Of a DNA stretch of 64,000 nt, positions 52,974 to 61,990 are shown one piece after another. Each line of letters starts with the position of its first letter. Position 1 is the stretch's first letter. This DNA is from Streptomyces sp. CB02980 (GTDB lineage Bacteria > Actinomycetota > Actinomycetes > Streptomycetales > Streptomycetaceae), in assembly GCF_014451325.2 (NCBI RefSeq), contig NZ_JACSCH020000018.1, positions 1 to 64,000 on the forward strand, read 5' to 3'. The notes under the pieces are model-generated. The model did not search any database. It was not told the origin of the DNA and saw only the letters and a program-made list of their open reading frames with translations. Both the position numbers and the translations under genes were made by a program.

Positions 52974-55157
52974 ATGCCCGTGACGTGGCTGCGGGCCCTC
53001 CGGGAAGTCGTGCGATCCGGGCTCACCATTGAGGAGGCGCGACTGGAGCCCCTGCTCGCGTTGCGTACAGCTGTTGGGGTGGCGATCATCATCGGGCCGG
53101 CGCTGTGGCTGGCCTCCCCGGCGTACGCCGCGTCCGCCGCCCTCGGTGCCTATTCTGCGGGCGCAACCACTTTCCAGCGCACCTGGCGTCCACGCAAGGT
53201 GATCGCGCTCGGCGCGGGCGCCGGTCTGGCGCTCAGCACCTTCGTAGGCTATCTGGCGGCGGGGCGCCTCGTGACGTTCCTCCCGCTGCTGGCTACATGG
53301 GCCTTTGTCGCGGGGATGGCGTGGGCCGTCGGATCGACCGCCGGGATCGTCGCAGCGACGATGGTCGGCAGCATGCTGGTGACCATCACCCTGCCCACGA
53401 GCGTAGGGCGAGCTCTGGAGCACGCCGGGGTCATCGCGCTTGGGGGCGTGGTGCAGGCTGTGCTGATCCTGCTGTTCCCGATCCGCCGTTGGGGGGCGCA
53501 TCGTGACGCACTTGCCGACGCCCTTGCCGCCGTGGCGGACTACGCACGCCGGCTGCGGCACGACCCGACCGCCCCGTTCGACGCGGAGCCGTTGATGACG
53601 GCCCGGGACGCGGCCGCGGTGACGCCATCACAAGCCCGCACCCGCCCCTCCGTTCTCCACGGACCCCGGGGACTTGCCGAGCGCATTCTGCCGGTCGTCG
53701 CCGCACTCGCCGACCCGGACGTCGGCGCCCCGGTGGAGGGACCCGGGCGGGACCGCGCGCGTGAGTTGCTCGACGCGGCCGCAGAGGTCCTGGATGCGGC
53801 CGCCCGTTCGATCCGCCGCGGCACTCCCGCCGAGGTGCCATCCGGAAGCACAGACGTCCTGCGCGTCGACGAGGAGAACGAGGTGCTGGAGGGCCCCGCG
53901 CGGCAGGCCGCCGAGCGGCTCGTGGAACTGCTCGGCGAGGCGTTGGAGATCGCCGGGATCGGCGACGCGTGCGGGAAGACGCCCACGCCACCCGGCCCTG
54001 CGGGCGCACAGTTCCTGGTGCGCCCGACATTGGTCCGGCTGGTCCCGGTCGTAGTCCGGGCTGTCCGCCGGGAGCTCCGCCGAGACTCGCCCGTGTTCCG
54101 GCACGCCGTCCGCCTGTCGGCGGTGGCCACGCTCGGCTACCTGATCGCCGCCCGGCTACCAGTGGGTCATGGCTACTGGGCGCCCATCGCCTCGGTGATG
54201 GTGATGCGGCCGGACTTCCATCGGACGTACGCGCGCGCGGTGGCCCGCCTCGCCGGGACCCTGGCGGGGGTCGGGCTCGCCACCGGGGTGGTGCGGGCCC
54301 TGGGCCCGGACGCCCATGTGTTCGGCGTGCTGGCGGTGTTCTCGGCGGGCCTGTCGTACACCCTGATCCGTACCGGCTATGCCTACTCCCAGTGCTTCAC
54401 GGCCGCGTACGTCGTCTTCCTGCTCGGCATGGGCGGTCAGGCATGGGAGCAGACGGCCCCGGAGCGGGTGGTGCTCACCCTGCTTGGCGGGGCCCTAGCG
54501 ATGCTGGCGTACGTGGTCTTCCCTGCATGGGAGACGCCTCGGCTAACGGGCCGGCTTGCGGACTGGCTCGCCGCCGACGGCCGGTACACGGCCGCGGTGC
54601 TCCGCAGCTACACCGAACCGACCCGCGAGCATCACGCCGACATGCGCAGGGCGCTACTGGCGAGCAGGGAGGCACGTGCCGCCTGGCAGGAGACATACGA
54701 CCAGGCGAGGCAAGAACCCGTCCGCCCCCGGGGTCTGACGTCGCGCGAGGCGCAGGAGGCGCAGGAGGCGCTCAAGAGGTTCGGCCGGGCGGCGATGCTC
54801 ATGGAGAGCCACGTCCCGCGGGCCGGCAGCCGTCTCGCACCAGAGGCGAAGCGGTTCGCCGAGGCGCTGGAGGCGGACACCGCGCAGGCGGCAGTCGACG
54901 TGCGTGAGCACAGGAATCCGGAGTGGGAGCGCGTGGAGGAGGCGTTCCGCGCGTGGGAGGGCTCCGCCGCCGGGGACGGGAGCCCGGCGCTGCGGCGCGA
55001 GGCGGAACTACAGAAGCAGGCCTTGGAGGACCTCGCGACGGCCGTGAGCCGTACACCCCTGGAACGGGACGTCGGCTCCGCTCGCGAGGAGCAAAGGGTG
55101 CGGGCGGCCGCGGCGGCGGAAGGTGACGGGTCAGGACTCGCCCACCGGGGTGGGTGA
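52974..55157 (+). CDS. FUSC-family (fusaric acid resistance-like) membrane protein
   Basis: A 727-residue protein with two membrane bundles. The first (about 30-175) includes TAVGVAIIIGPALWLASPAY, WAFVAGMAWAVGSTAGIVAA and VIALGGVVQAVLILLFPIRR. The second (about 380-520) has GYWAPIASVMVMRPDFHRTY, characteristic of FUSC/aromatic-acid exporters. A long cytoplasmic linker lies between and a charged C-terminal tail follows. The family exports aromatic or toxic acids or supports envelope integrity. The ATG at 52974 was chosen (a GTG two codons later also works); the upstream frame looks non-coding. Convergent with psiE. Confidence 0.8.
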   Translation: MPVTWLRALREVVRSGLTIEEARLEPLLALRTAVGVAIIIGPALWLASPAYAASAALGAYSAGATTFQRTWRPRKVIALGAGAGLALSTFVGYLAAGRLVTFLPLLATWAFVAGMAWAVGSTAGIVAATMVGSMLVTITLPTSVGRALEHAGVIALGGVVQAVLILLFPIRRWGAHRDALADALAAVADYARRLRHDPTAPFDAEPLMTARDAAAVTPSQARTRPSVLHGPRGLAERILPVVAALADPDVGAPVEGPGRDRARELLDAAAEVLDAAARSIRRGTPAEVPSGSTDVLRVDEENEVLEGPARQAAERLVELLGEALEIAGIGDACGKTPTPPGPAGAQFLVRPTLVRLVPVVVRAVRRELRRDSPVFRHAVRLSAVATLGYLIAARLPVGHGYWAPIASVMVMRPDFHRTYARAVARLAGTLAGVGLATGVVRALGPDAHVFGVLAVFSAGLSYTLIRTGYAYSQCFTAAYVVFLLGMGGQAWEQTAPERVVLTLLGGALAMLAYVVFPAWETPRLTGRLADWLAADGRYTAAVLRSYTEPTREHHADMRRALLASREARAAWQETYDQARQEPVRPRGLTSREAQEAQEALKRFGRAAMLMESHVPRAGSRLAPEAKRFAEALEADTAQAAVDVREHRNPEWERVEEAFRAWEGSAAGDGSPALRREAELQKQALEDLATAVSRTPLERDVGSAREEQRVRAAAAAEGDGSGLAHRGG

Positions 55158-55172
55158 CGGCTCCTGCGGCGG

Positions 55173-55667
55173 TCAGTGTCGCGCCTCCTGGGGCGTGAAG
55201 TAGTCTCCCGGCCTGGTCGAGCGCCGCCACACATACACCGCTGTCGCCATGACGAGGATCAGCCCCGCCAGGATGAGCAGTTCGATCCCTTCGACGTGCC
55301 ACCGGAAGGACTTCTCCGCCTCGGCTGTCACGATGAGCACCTTGCGGACGCCGGCAATCAGGCCGACGACGAGGAACGGCTCCGCGTTGAGGGTCCGGTT
55401 CCTGATGGTGAGGCGGACGGTGTGGAGCAGCTCGGCCACGATGAACAGCACCAGGCTGCTGTCCAAGGCGGAGAGAACCACCGTCTCCTCACGGTACGGC
55501 CCCTGGATCGACTTGATGACGTCCTGGACGACTCCGACAGTGAGGATCCCCGCGAGCAGCACGAGGACCGCCGCGACGACGAGGTGAATGCCGTCCTCGA
55601 TCAGCTGTAGGAGGCCTTGTACACGGCCGCCGTCGTTCTTCGGGAGGTTGGATCGCGGAGTCGGCAT
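55173..55667 (-). CDS. psiE: PsiE-family membrane protein
   Basis: A 164-residue protein with four membrane segments: IHLVVAAVLVLLAGILTVGV, SLVLFIVAELLHTVRLTI, FLVVGLIAGVRKVLIVTA, and IELLILAGLILVMATAVYVW. The pattern and the conserved ELLHTVRLTI/EPFLVVGLIA are typical of PsiE (phosphate-starvation-inducible E). The ATG at 55667 is preceded by GGGAGCG; the longer upstream frame was rejected. PsiE genes also occur in proteobacterial transmissible stress-tolerance loci, making this an informative right border of the island. Confidence 0.85.
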   Translation of the reverse strand: MPTPRSNLPKNDGGRVQGLLQLIEDGIHLVVAAVLVLLAGILTVGVVQDVIKSIQGPYREETVVLSALDSSLVLFIVAELLHTVRLTIRNRTLNAEPFLVVGLIAGVRKVLIVTAEAEKSFRWHVEGIELLILAGLILVMATAVYVWRRSTRPGDYFTPQEARH

Positions 55668-55901
55668 GGCGCGCTCCCAACGGTTGTGGTCCGGGAAAGC
55701 ATGCCTCTGCCTCCCGGGCCACGGTTCCACGGTCGGGTGAATCGTGCAACGCGAAGTTGACGTCCCTATTGTCTGACCGGCCGCGATGTGCGAGCGCCGC
55801 CGACAATCACGTTGCGGCATAGCATCGATGCGCGCGTTCCTAGGCCAGTGAGTTATACCGCAAGCATCGTGCCGACCTGCGCCGTCGGCCAGCCCCCCGT
55901 C

Positions 55902-57734
55902 ATGCGTATGGCTTCCGACCGGTACCAGGACGCCAACGCGACCATGTCGACCTGGGGCGTCACCCGTCGTCTGCCGAGGACCCTCGGCGAAGCGATTCGG
56001 CTGGGCTGGGCCACCGACCATCGAGCCGTCCTGGCCCTGGCCGCCTGCCAGGGGGCCGCCGCTCTGCTCACTGCCATCGCGCTCGCCGCCACCACGCGTG
56101 TGCTCGCCGGTCTATTCACCGGCGACGTTCTGGGCGGGCTCCAGGGCCGCGCCGGAGCTCTGGCCGTCCTCTGCATCGCCCTCAGCGGGCGCTACCTTTT
56201 CGACGCCGCCGCGCGGGCCGCTGCCGCCCGCCTGGCCCCGAAGGTCGTAAGGGAAGCAGACCTCCGCGTCATCGCGGCCTCCACAGCGGCCGAGCTCGCC
56301 GCGTACGAGGACCCCGACTTCGAGAACGCCCGCCAGGCCGCCGCCGATGGTGCCGATAAGACCCGCGACCTCATCCTCGACACCCAGCTCCTCACTTCCG
56401 CGGCCGCCCAGATCGTCGCCGCCGCTGCTGTCGTCGCCGTCCTGCACCCAGCCGTCCTGGGCCTACTCCTGCTCGCGGCTGCCCCGTGCGCCTGGGGTGC
56501 CGTCCGGGCGGCCCGGATCGAGCACGATGCGCACCACCGCAACCTCGGCGACTCCCGCCTGCGCAACGTCTTCCGCTCCTACACCACCGAGCAGGCCACC
56601 GCCGACGAGGTCCGTGCCGGCACCATGGCCGACTTCCTCACCAGCCAGTACCGGATCATCTCCGGCCGTCTCGAAGACGAGCAGCTGGCCGCCACACGCA
56701 AGGCCCTCACGGTCCGTGGCATCGGCGACGCCCTCACTGCCCTCGCCACCGCCGCCGCATGGGCCGCGCTCGTCCTGCTCGTCTCCACCGGCCGCATCGA
56801 ACTTGCCGCCGCTGGCGCCGCCGCCCTTGCGCTGCGCACCGCCTCCGCCGCGCTCAGCACCACCGTCCGGGCAGGCGCCGGACTCTTCCGTACCTCGCTC
56901 GCCGTTGGAGACTGGCACCGATTCCTTGCCGTCGCCGGGCCTTGGACGGCCCGCCGCGGCACGGCACGTATCCCGGAGACCGGACCTGAGGTGATCAGCG
57001 TCAACGACGCCGCTTTCACCTACCTCGGAACCGACCGGCCCGCGCTCTCCGGCATCAACCTCGACCTCAAGCGCGGTGAGGTCGTCGCCCTCGTCGGCGA
57101 GAACGGCTCCGGGAAGACCACTCTGGCCAAACTCCTGACCGGTCTGTACCTCCCGACCAGCGGAAGCGTCCACTGGGACGGCATCGACCTTGCCCAGGCT
57201 GACCCTGCGACCGTGTACCGGCACCTCGGTCTGGTCCCGCAGGACTACACCCGCTGGCCCCTCGACGCCCGCGCCAATATCCACCTCGGTCAGCCCCGGC
57301 CAGAAGGCGACCCCGCCATCCACGCCGCGGCCGAATCGTCCGGCGCCGACGCCGTCATCGCCCAGCTCCCCAAGGGCCTCGAGACCTCCCTCGCCCGCTC
57401 CTGGTGGGGTGGACACGACCTCTCCGGCGGGCAGTGGCAGCGCCTCGCCATCGCCCGCGCCTTCCATCGCGACGCTCCCGTCCTCGTCATGGACGAACCC
57501 ACCGCCGCCCTCGACGCCCGCGCCGAGCACCGGATCTTCACCCGCCTCAAGAACCTCGCCGCCGGCCGCGCCACCCTCTTCATCACGCACCGCCTCGCCA
57601 ACGCCCGCCTCGCCGATCGCATCATCGTTCTCGAGGGCGGACGCGTGATCGAGACTGGCACCTACGAGGAGCTGCTCCAGCGCGGTGCCGGGTCCACGTT
57701 CTGCGAGATGCTTCAGCTACAGGAAGGGGCGTGA
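55902..57734 (+). CDS. ABC exporter, fused permease/ATPase, peptide-exporter type
   Basis: A protein of about 610 residues; the exact start is uncertain (ATG at 55902 or 55944, the latter giving MSTWGVTRRLPRTLGEAIRL). Six membrane segments (for example LACQGAAALLTAIALAATT-like near the N terminus, AAAVVAVLHPAVLGLLLLAA) precede an ATPase with Walker A VALVGENGSGKTTLAKLLTG, signature HDLSGGQWQRLAIARAF, Walker B APVLVMDEPTAALDARAEH and H-loop FITHRLANARLAD. The family resembles exporters found with streptomycete RiPP clusters. It could be the exporter that the lasso genes at 35297-37739 lack, now separated by the stress island; this is inference. Confidence 0.85.
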   Translation: MRMASDRYQDANATMSTWGVTRRLPRTLGEAIRLGWATDHRAVLALAACQGAAALLTAIALAATTRVLAGLFTGDVLGGLQGRAGALAVLCIALSGRYLFDAAARAAAARLAPKVVREADLRVIAASTAAELAAYEDPDFENARQAAADGADKTRDLILDTQLLTSAAAQIVAAAAVVAVLHPAVLGLLLLAAAPCAWGAVRAARIEHDAHHRNLGDSRLRNVFRSYTTEQATADEVRAGTMADFLTSQYRIISGRLEDEQLAATRKALTVRGIGDALTALATAAAWAALVLLVSTGRIELAAAGAAALALRTASAALSTTVRAGAGLFRTSLAVGDWHRFLAVAGPWTARRGTARIPETGPEVISVNDAAFTYLGTDRPALSGINLDLKRGEVVALVGENGSGKTTLAKLLTGLYLPTSGSVHWDGIDLAQADPATVYRHLGLVPQDYTRWPLDARANIHLGQPRPEGDPAIHAAAESSGADAVIAQLPKGLETSLARSWWGGHDLSGGQWQRLAIARAFHRDAPVLVMDEPTAALDARAEHRIFTRLKNLAAGRATLFITHRLANARLADRIIVLEGGRVIETGTYEELLQRGAGSTFCEMLQLQEGA

Positions 57735-57762
57735 GCAGGGCGGCACTCCTGGGAGGCCTCTG

Positions 57763-58182
57763 CTACAGGTCGATGCCGAGGCTGACATCTGGGCTGCACT
57801 GGTTGCACGGCTCGACCCCGTTGACGAGGAGTTCTCGGGCGTTGTGGTCGTCGATCAGCTTCGCCCGCTTCGGCCCGGGCTTCGGGGCGAAGATGCAAGC
57901 AGCAGCATGAACGTGGTACGGGACGCCGCCCTCGGGGGTACGCCGCCATTCGACGGCCCAACCGTCGAGAGGCGGGGCCACCGGATCCTGCTGAGGGCCG
58001 CCTGGGTCGGCACGCGACGGGCGTGGACCGGCCTCCTGGGCTGCGGCCGCCATGCGCCGCTCGACCAGGTCGGGCTGAACGTCAAGGTACGTCCTGATCG
58101 TCTCGGCTTCGGTTTGCTGCCGCCGAAGGTAGGCCATGATCAGCTAGAGGCGCTCGATGTCGGGCGGCAAGCTATCGAACAT
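57763..58182 (-). pseudogene. DUF6233-like gene with an in-frame stop near the start
   Basis: From the ATG at 58182 the frame reads MFDSLPPDIERL, then a TAG codon (58144-58146), then LIMAYLRRQQTEAETIRTYL and onward to CNQCSPDVSLGIDL. The MxDxLPPDxxRL opening and the C-terminal ARELLVNGVEPCNQCSPD are typical of streptomycete DUF6233 proteins, which sit in mobile elements. Translation from the internal ATG at 58137 would give a protein lacking the first 15 residues. Either a recent pseudogene or an internal start. Confidence 0.6.
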
Positions 58183-58270
58183 GTGGCCGATTCTAGTCGG
58201 TGGGGTGGCTTGGCGGCGGGTGAAGGCAGCGGTGCGGGGAGGGTCTGGTCATGCGGCTAGGCTCGAACAC

Positions 58271-58702
58271 ATGCGCGACTCTGATGCAGGGCTGACTCTG
58301 GGGGCCGTCAGCGCGATCGTCGAGAAGAAGATTCTCACCAGCAAGATCAGGATCTACCGGCCTGGCGAGCCGGTCTTCAATCCGGACACCGGCCAGTACG
58401 AGCCGGGTCCGCCCGTCACTGTCTATGAAGGCCCAGGCGCTGTCTTCCCCGCAGGCGGACCGTCCGTCGTCCTGCACCTGGCCGGCCAGGCTTACGTGGA
58501 CGACACTCCCTCCAGGTACCGACTGCTGACCCCCTTGTCAGCGCCAGTGGCTTCGCGTGAGGACACCGTGACCGTGGTCGAGGCCGCCGACGCGGCTGCG
58601 ATCGGTCGCACGTGGCGGGTCCTCGACCTGGGGGACACTTCCACACTGAGCGTCGTCCGCACTACATGGGTTGATCAGATCACCCAGGCGACGGAGGTGT
58701 GA
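58271..58702 (+). CDS. DUF6093-like phage head-tail connector protein, copy 1
   Basis: A 143-residue protein starting MRDSDAGLTLGAVSAIVEKK after AGGCTCG. It contains SKIRIYRPGEPVFNPDTGQY, VTVYEGPGAVFPAGGPSVVL and PSRYRLLTPLSAPVASREDT, a pattern repeated in the next gene. The DUF6093-like family is found among streptomycete phage structural genes near head-tail connectors. It is the first phage gene after the cargo. Confidence 0.7.
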   Translation: MRDSDAGLTLGAVSAIVEKKILTSKIRIYRPGEPVFNPDTGQYEPGPPVTVYEGPGAVFPAGGPSVVLHLAGQAYVDDTPSRYRLLTPLSAPVASREDTVTVVEAADAAAIGRTWRVLDLGDTSTLSVVRTTWVDQITQATEV

Positions 58703-58703
58703 G

Positions 58704-59129
58704 GTGACGACGGAGATCGACCCGGGGGAAGTCCGGAGAGAGCTGGAGGGGAAGCTCCTCCTCGACCAGGTGCGCATTGTCCGCCCCACCGGCACCCCGG
58801 CCCTTGACCCAGATTCGGGGCTGCTCGGGGGCGTGCCAGCCGACGTCGTATACGAAGGGCCTGGCGCGCTGCTCTCCGGACATGGGCAGGTGACTGCCGA
58901 GGGCATCGTCGGTCGGCAGTGGCTCGACGACACCGTCTCCTGGTACCGCCTGCTGACGCCCCTCAGCGCGCCCGTGCCTGCTCGCTACGACCGCGTCGAG
59001 GTGGCCATCGCGCATTCCGGTGACGCGGCAACTGGCGGACGAGTATGGCAAGTTCTGGATCCATCGGAAGCGTCCACCGTGGAACTGGTTCGAGTCACAC
59101 GGCTCGACGAGATCACGCCTCCGTCTTGA
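58704..59129 (+). CDS. DUF6093-like phage connector protein, copy 2
   Basis: A 141-residue paralogue of the preceding gene: DQVRIVRPTGTPALDPDSGL, VVYEGPGALLSGHGQV, VSWYRLLTPLSAPVPARYDR. GTG start after GGAGGTGTGAG. The shared order of motifs shows a tandem duplication. Probably a connector or head-completion protein. Confidence 0.7.
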   Translation: MTTEIDPGEVRRELEGKLLLDQVRIVRPTGTPALDPDSGLLGGVPADVVYEGPGALLSGHGQVTAEGIVGRQWLDDTVSWYRLLTPLSAPVPARYDRVEVAIAHSGDAATGGRVWQVLDPSEASTVELVRVTRLDEITPPS

Positions 59130-59168
59130 GCGAGTCGGGGTGTCCGCGATCCGGCCTACGCTCGAAGC

Positions 59169-59582
59169 ATGGAGATCACGGACACCCCACAGGTAGACGT
59201 ACGGCAGGTCAAGGTCACGGCAGTCGGCGGCAGAGCCTCGGTGCAGGTAGACGGACTCGACTGCACGAACTTCGTCTCTGGGTACACGATTCACCACCGC
59301 TCCGGAGAACCGGCGGAGCTAGTCGTCCAGCTCGTGCCGGGCAAGGTCGCTCCGGGTTTCGAAGGCGACGCCCGGGTCTTCGTCGGCGTTCCGTACGAGC
59401 CGGGACCGGCCGCCGCCCACTTTCTGTCGGCCATCGACGCCGGACTGCTGGAGAAAGCGGCGCTCGCGCGGCCGGATCTCGGGGGCCCTCACGGCTTCAC
59501 CGCCGCCGTCCTCGCGCAGCTTCAGCAGTGGGCGAACGGCGAGTTCGACCAGGCGAAGGAGACCGATGGCCTCCTCTCGTAG
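59169..59582 (+). CDS. Hypothetical phage structural protein
   Basis: A 137-residue protein starting MEITDTPQVDVRQVKVTAVG. The N-terminal half is beta-rich (SVQVDGLDCTNFVSGYTIHH, ELVVQLVPGKVAPGFEGDA), the C-terminal half helical (HGFTAAVLAQLQQWANGEFD). Its place between connector and gp10-like genes suggests a structural or connector role. It overlaps the next gene by 17 bases. Confidence 0.6.
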   Translation: MEITDTPQVDVRQVKVTAVGGRASVQVDGLDCTNFVSGYTIHHRSGEPAELVVQLVPGKVAPGFEGDARVFVGVPYEPGPAAAHFLSAIDAGLLEKAALARPDLGGPHGFTAAVLAQLQQWANGEFDQAKETDGLLS

Positions 59583-59979
59583 TTCGCGCGCCCGAGCGGA
59601 CTCGAACGCCCCACAGGTAGCAGCCCAGCTGAATGCTCGTGCGGCAGCCGCCCTCCCCGCGGTGAGCGCCGTCGTGCAGCACTACGGGATGCTGCTCGAG
59701 ACCAGGGTCAAAGCCAACGCCAGTGGCCGGCCAGGGCCGAACGCGCCGACGGGCCACTACAGACGCTCCTGGACGCACGAGTTCAGCGCCACGGGGCTGA
59801 CTGCCGAAGCCGTCATCGGCACCAACAAGCCACAAGCACGCCGACTTGAGTACGGGTACGTCGGCCCGGACAGTCTCGGACGCATCTTCAACCAGCCTCC
59901 GTACCCTCACGTGGGGCCAGCTGTCGAAGAGATCCGCCCGGCGTTCCTTGCCGCAGTCGGAGTGGCGGTGGGGGACTGA
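59566..59979 (+). CDS. HK97 gp10-like tail component
   Basis: A 137-residue protein starting MASSRSSRARADSNAPQVAA after AAGGAGA. The pattern AALPAVSAVVQHYGMLLETR, then GHYRRSWTHEFSATGLTAEA and ARRLEYGYVGPDSLGRIFNQ matches HK97 gp10-like tail-joining proteins. A one-base stop/start overlap joins it to the next gene. Confidence 0.75.
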   Translation: MASSRSSRARADSNAPQVAAQLNARAAAALPAVSAVVQHYGMLLETRVKANASGRPGPNAPTGHYRRSWTHEFSATGLTAEAVIGTNKPQARRLEYGYVGPDSLGRIFNQPPYPHVGPAVEEIRPAFLAAVGVAVGD

Positions 59980-60410
59980 TGCCCGTTTCCGGACGCATCC
60001 TCAGCCTCGCCGTCCAAGCGATGTTGGCCAGCGCCACGGGGAGGTCCTGCGGGTACGGGTCAGCTCCCACCGTCAACAGTCTCCCGACCGGCGCGGCCAC
60101 ACCGTTCAGCGTGCTCTACCCGATCGGCTCGACCAGTGACGGGCCCCCCTTTGGGGATGCGAGCGCGGACGCCAGGGTTCTCTACCAGGTCACCTCGGTT
60201 GCGACGACAGCCGAGCAGGCGGAGTGGATGGCCGACAAGGTACGAGGCGCGTTTATGGCCCGAACAGAAAAGGGCCCCACCTACCCCGTCGCCGCAGCCG
60301 GGTACGTGGTCATGTCTCGCGAGGTGGACAAGGAGGAAGGGGTCACAGTCGTGAGCGGCGTATACAGTTACATCCAGCGGTTCGCGCTTGAGGTCACCAC
60401 CCTCGCCTGA
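59979..60410 (+). CDS. Tail terminator/completion candidate
   Basis: A 143-residue protein starting MPVSGRILSLAVQAMLASAT. It has VLYQVTSVATTAEQAEWMAD and ends GVYSYIQRFALEVTTLA. Size, beta-alpha pattern and position between the gp10-like gene and the tail tube fit a tail terminator. Confidence 0.65.
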   Translation: MPVSGRILSLAVQAMLASATGRSCGYGSAPTVNSLPTGAATPFSVLYPIGSTSDGPPFGDASADARVLYQVTSVATTAEQAEWMADKVRGAFMARTEKGPTYPVAAAGYVVMSREVDKEEGVTVVSGVYSYIQRFALEVTTLA

Positions 60411-60538
60411 CCGCACACCTCACCGCGGAGGCCCATCGCGGACGCCCGACCACCGGTACGGGCCGACTCCCAGCTTGAACTGTTGGGGACGGGCCTGCCG
60501 CATTTCCGGGGCCGTCGTCTCCGGAGAGTGAGAGTCGC

Positions 60539-61033
60539 GTGGCCACCACGCAGCAGCGTTTCATGCGCCGAGGCACCACCCTCTTCTTCTACCTGAAGGA
60601 GATCGCCTCCGACGACAACGTCCCAAGCCGTGCCGAGCTCGGCCCGACCAACGCCACCAACCTGTCGGACACCATCTCTGACGTCGAGGGCTGGTCGCTC
60701 GAGAACACGCCCATCGATACCCCGGACATGGGCAGCACCTTCGCCACCACGATTCCCGGCGAGGACAAGGCCGACAACTCCTCGATCACCTTCTACGAGG
60801 ACAAGGTCAGCGACACGATCGAGACGCTGCTTTCCAAGGGCGTCACGGGGTACATCGCCATCATGCGCAAGGGCGACGTGCCTCTGTCGAAGTCGCTGGA
60901 CGTCTTCCCTATCCGCGTCGGCAGCCGCAGCCCCTCCTACTCGACCGCCAGCGAACCCGCGAAGTTCAAGGTCACCTTCGGCATCACCGAGGAGCCGACG
61001 CTCGACGCCGCGGTCCCGGCGAAGACCGTCTGA
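60539..61033 (+). CDS. Major tail tube protein
   Basis: A 164-residue protein starting at GTG: MATTQQRFMRRGTTLFFYLK. It has the tail-tube pattern WSLENTPIDTPDMGSTFATT, SSITFYEDKVSDTIETLLSK, GYIAIMRKGDVPLSKSLDVF, then FKVTFGITEEPTLDAAVP. Position before the frameshifting tail chaperone and tape measure is canonical for siphophages. Confidence 0.85.
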   Translation: MATTQQRFMRRGTTLFFYLKEIASDDNVPSRAELGPTNATNLSDTISDVEGWSLENTPIDTPDMGSTFATTIPGEDKADNSSITFYEDKVSDTIETLLSKGVTGYIAIMRKGDVPLSKSLDVFPIRVGSRSPSYSTASEPAKFKVTFGITEEPTLDAAVPAKTV

Positions 61034-61046
61034 GAGGGGGCGCCGC

Positions 61047-61658
61047 ATGTCCACCACGACGCATCCCGTACCGCCGGCGGACGCCGTTGCCCGGGATCCG
61101 CACTGGTCCGCCAAGATGGCCCGGCTCAAGGCCCGGAAGCTCCCGGAGCGAAGCCTGCGCCTCTGCGATGACGACGATGCCAAGCAGAGCGCCACCGACG
61201 CCGCCCTCGGCCTGGCAAAGGCCCGTACTGCCGCCCGAGCCGCATCCATCGAGCAGGGCGTCAGCGAGGCTGCCCGCGAGGAGTGGGTGGCGGCCCACCC
61301 GGAGGTGGTCGCCGCACAGTTCCAGCTCGACGACGCTGAGCGGGTACTGCAGGAGGCTACGGACGTCCTGACGTTCCGGGCACTCCCGAGGCCCGCTTGG
61401 GAGCAGCTTCTGCGCGACCATCCGCCGACCGAGACCCAGGCCGATCAGGGCATGGAGTACAACGTCGAGACCTATCCTGCCGCCCTCGTCTCTGCGTGCC
61501 ACATCGAGCGCGACGAGACGGGCGCTGAGGTACCGGGGATGAGCGAGCAGGACGCGCAGGACCTCCTCGACGCGTGGCCAGACTCGGAGGCGAAGGCGCT
61601 CTTCACCACGGCCCTCCTGGTCAACCAGACGCTGAGGGCCGACCTGGGAAAAGGCTGA
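61047..61658 (+). CDS. Tail assembly chaperone, short (gpG-like) form
   Basis: A 203-residue protein starting MSTTTHPVPPADAVARDPHW. It is helical and charged (KARTAARAASIEQGVSEAAR, then AWEQLLRDHPPTETQADQGM) and ends ALFTTALLVNQTLRADLGKG. It carries a slippery heptamer just before its stop codon. In siphophages the short form wraps the tape measure during tail assembly. Confidence 0.8.
   Translation: MSTTTHPVPPADAVARDPHWSAKMARLKARKLPERSLRLCDDDDAKQSATDAALGLAKARTAARAASIEQGVSEAAREEWVAAHPEVVAAQFQLDDAERVLQEATDVLTFRALPRPAWEQLLRDHPPTETQADQGMEYNVETYPAALVSACHIERDETGAEVPGMSEQDAQDLLDAWPDSEAKALFTTALLVNQTLRADLGKG
61646..61652 (+). promoter_or_regulatory. Programmed -1 frameshift site G GGA AAA
   Basis: GGGAAAA lies in the zero frame of the short chaperone as G GGA AAA, two codons before its TGA (61656-61658). 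A one-base slip backward continues as KRLISDSAFRAEMEVCASYG in the downstream frame. The heptamer fits the X XXY YYZ rule, as at the lambda G-GT site. Confidence 0.85.
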
Positions 61659-61987
61659 TCTCCGACTCTGCGTTCCGAGCGGAGATGGAGGTCTGTGCCT
61701 CGTACGGCATCCCGCACAGTCAGTTCACCGGCGCAGGCGACGGGCGGTGGTCGGCGCTCGACCGCGCGAAGGCCATCGCCTACCTCGCCTACTCGCGGAC
61801 GGTGTGCGAATCGTGCGGGACGAGACCGGACGAGTGGGACGAGAACGCGGGTGGCGACCGCTTCGCATACGTCACTGACACACACCGGTGCATCGGCTGC
61901 GAGCTGATCGCCATGGAGCAGGAGCAGGTTCCGGAGGGCCCGGAGGGTCGTGGGGTGAAGGTCGGGCTTCGGCCCAGGAAGAAGTAG
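61652..61987 (+). CDS. T-like extension of the tail assembly chaperone (frameshift product)
   Basis: About 111 residues read only after the -1 slip. It starts RLISDSAFRAEMEVCASYGI and carries YLAYSRTVCESCGTRPDEWD and HRCIGCELIAMEQEQVPEGP; the two CxxC pairs suggest a zinc site. It ends ahead of the tape measure gene by three bases. The fusion (gpGT-like) recruits tail tube to the tape measure. An internal ATG at 61685 may give a separate product. Confidence 0.78.
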   Translation, partial: RLISDSAFRAEMEVCASYGIPHSQFTGAGDGRWSALDRAKAIAYLAYSRTVCESCGTRPDEWDENAGGDRFAYVTDTHRCIGCELIAMEQEQVPEGPEGRGVKVGLRPRKK

Positions 61988-61990
61988 CCA

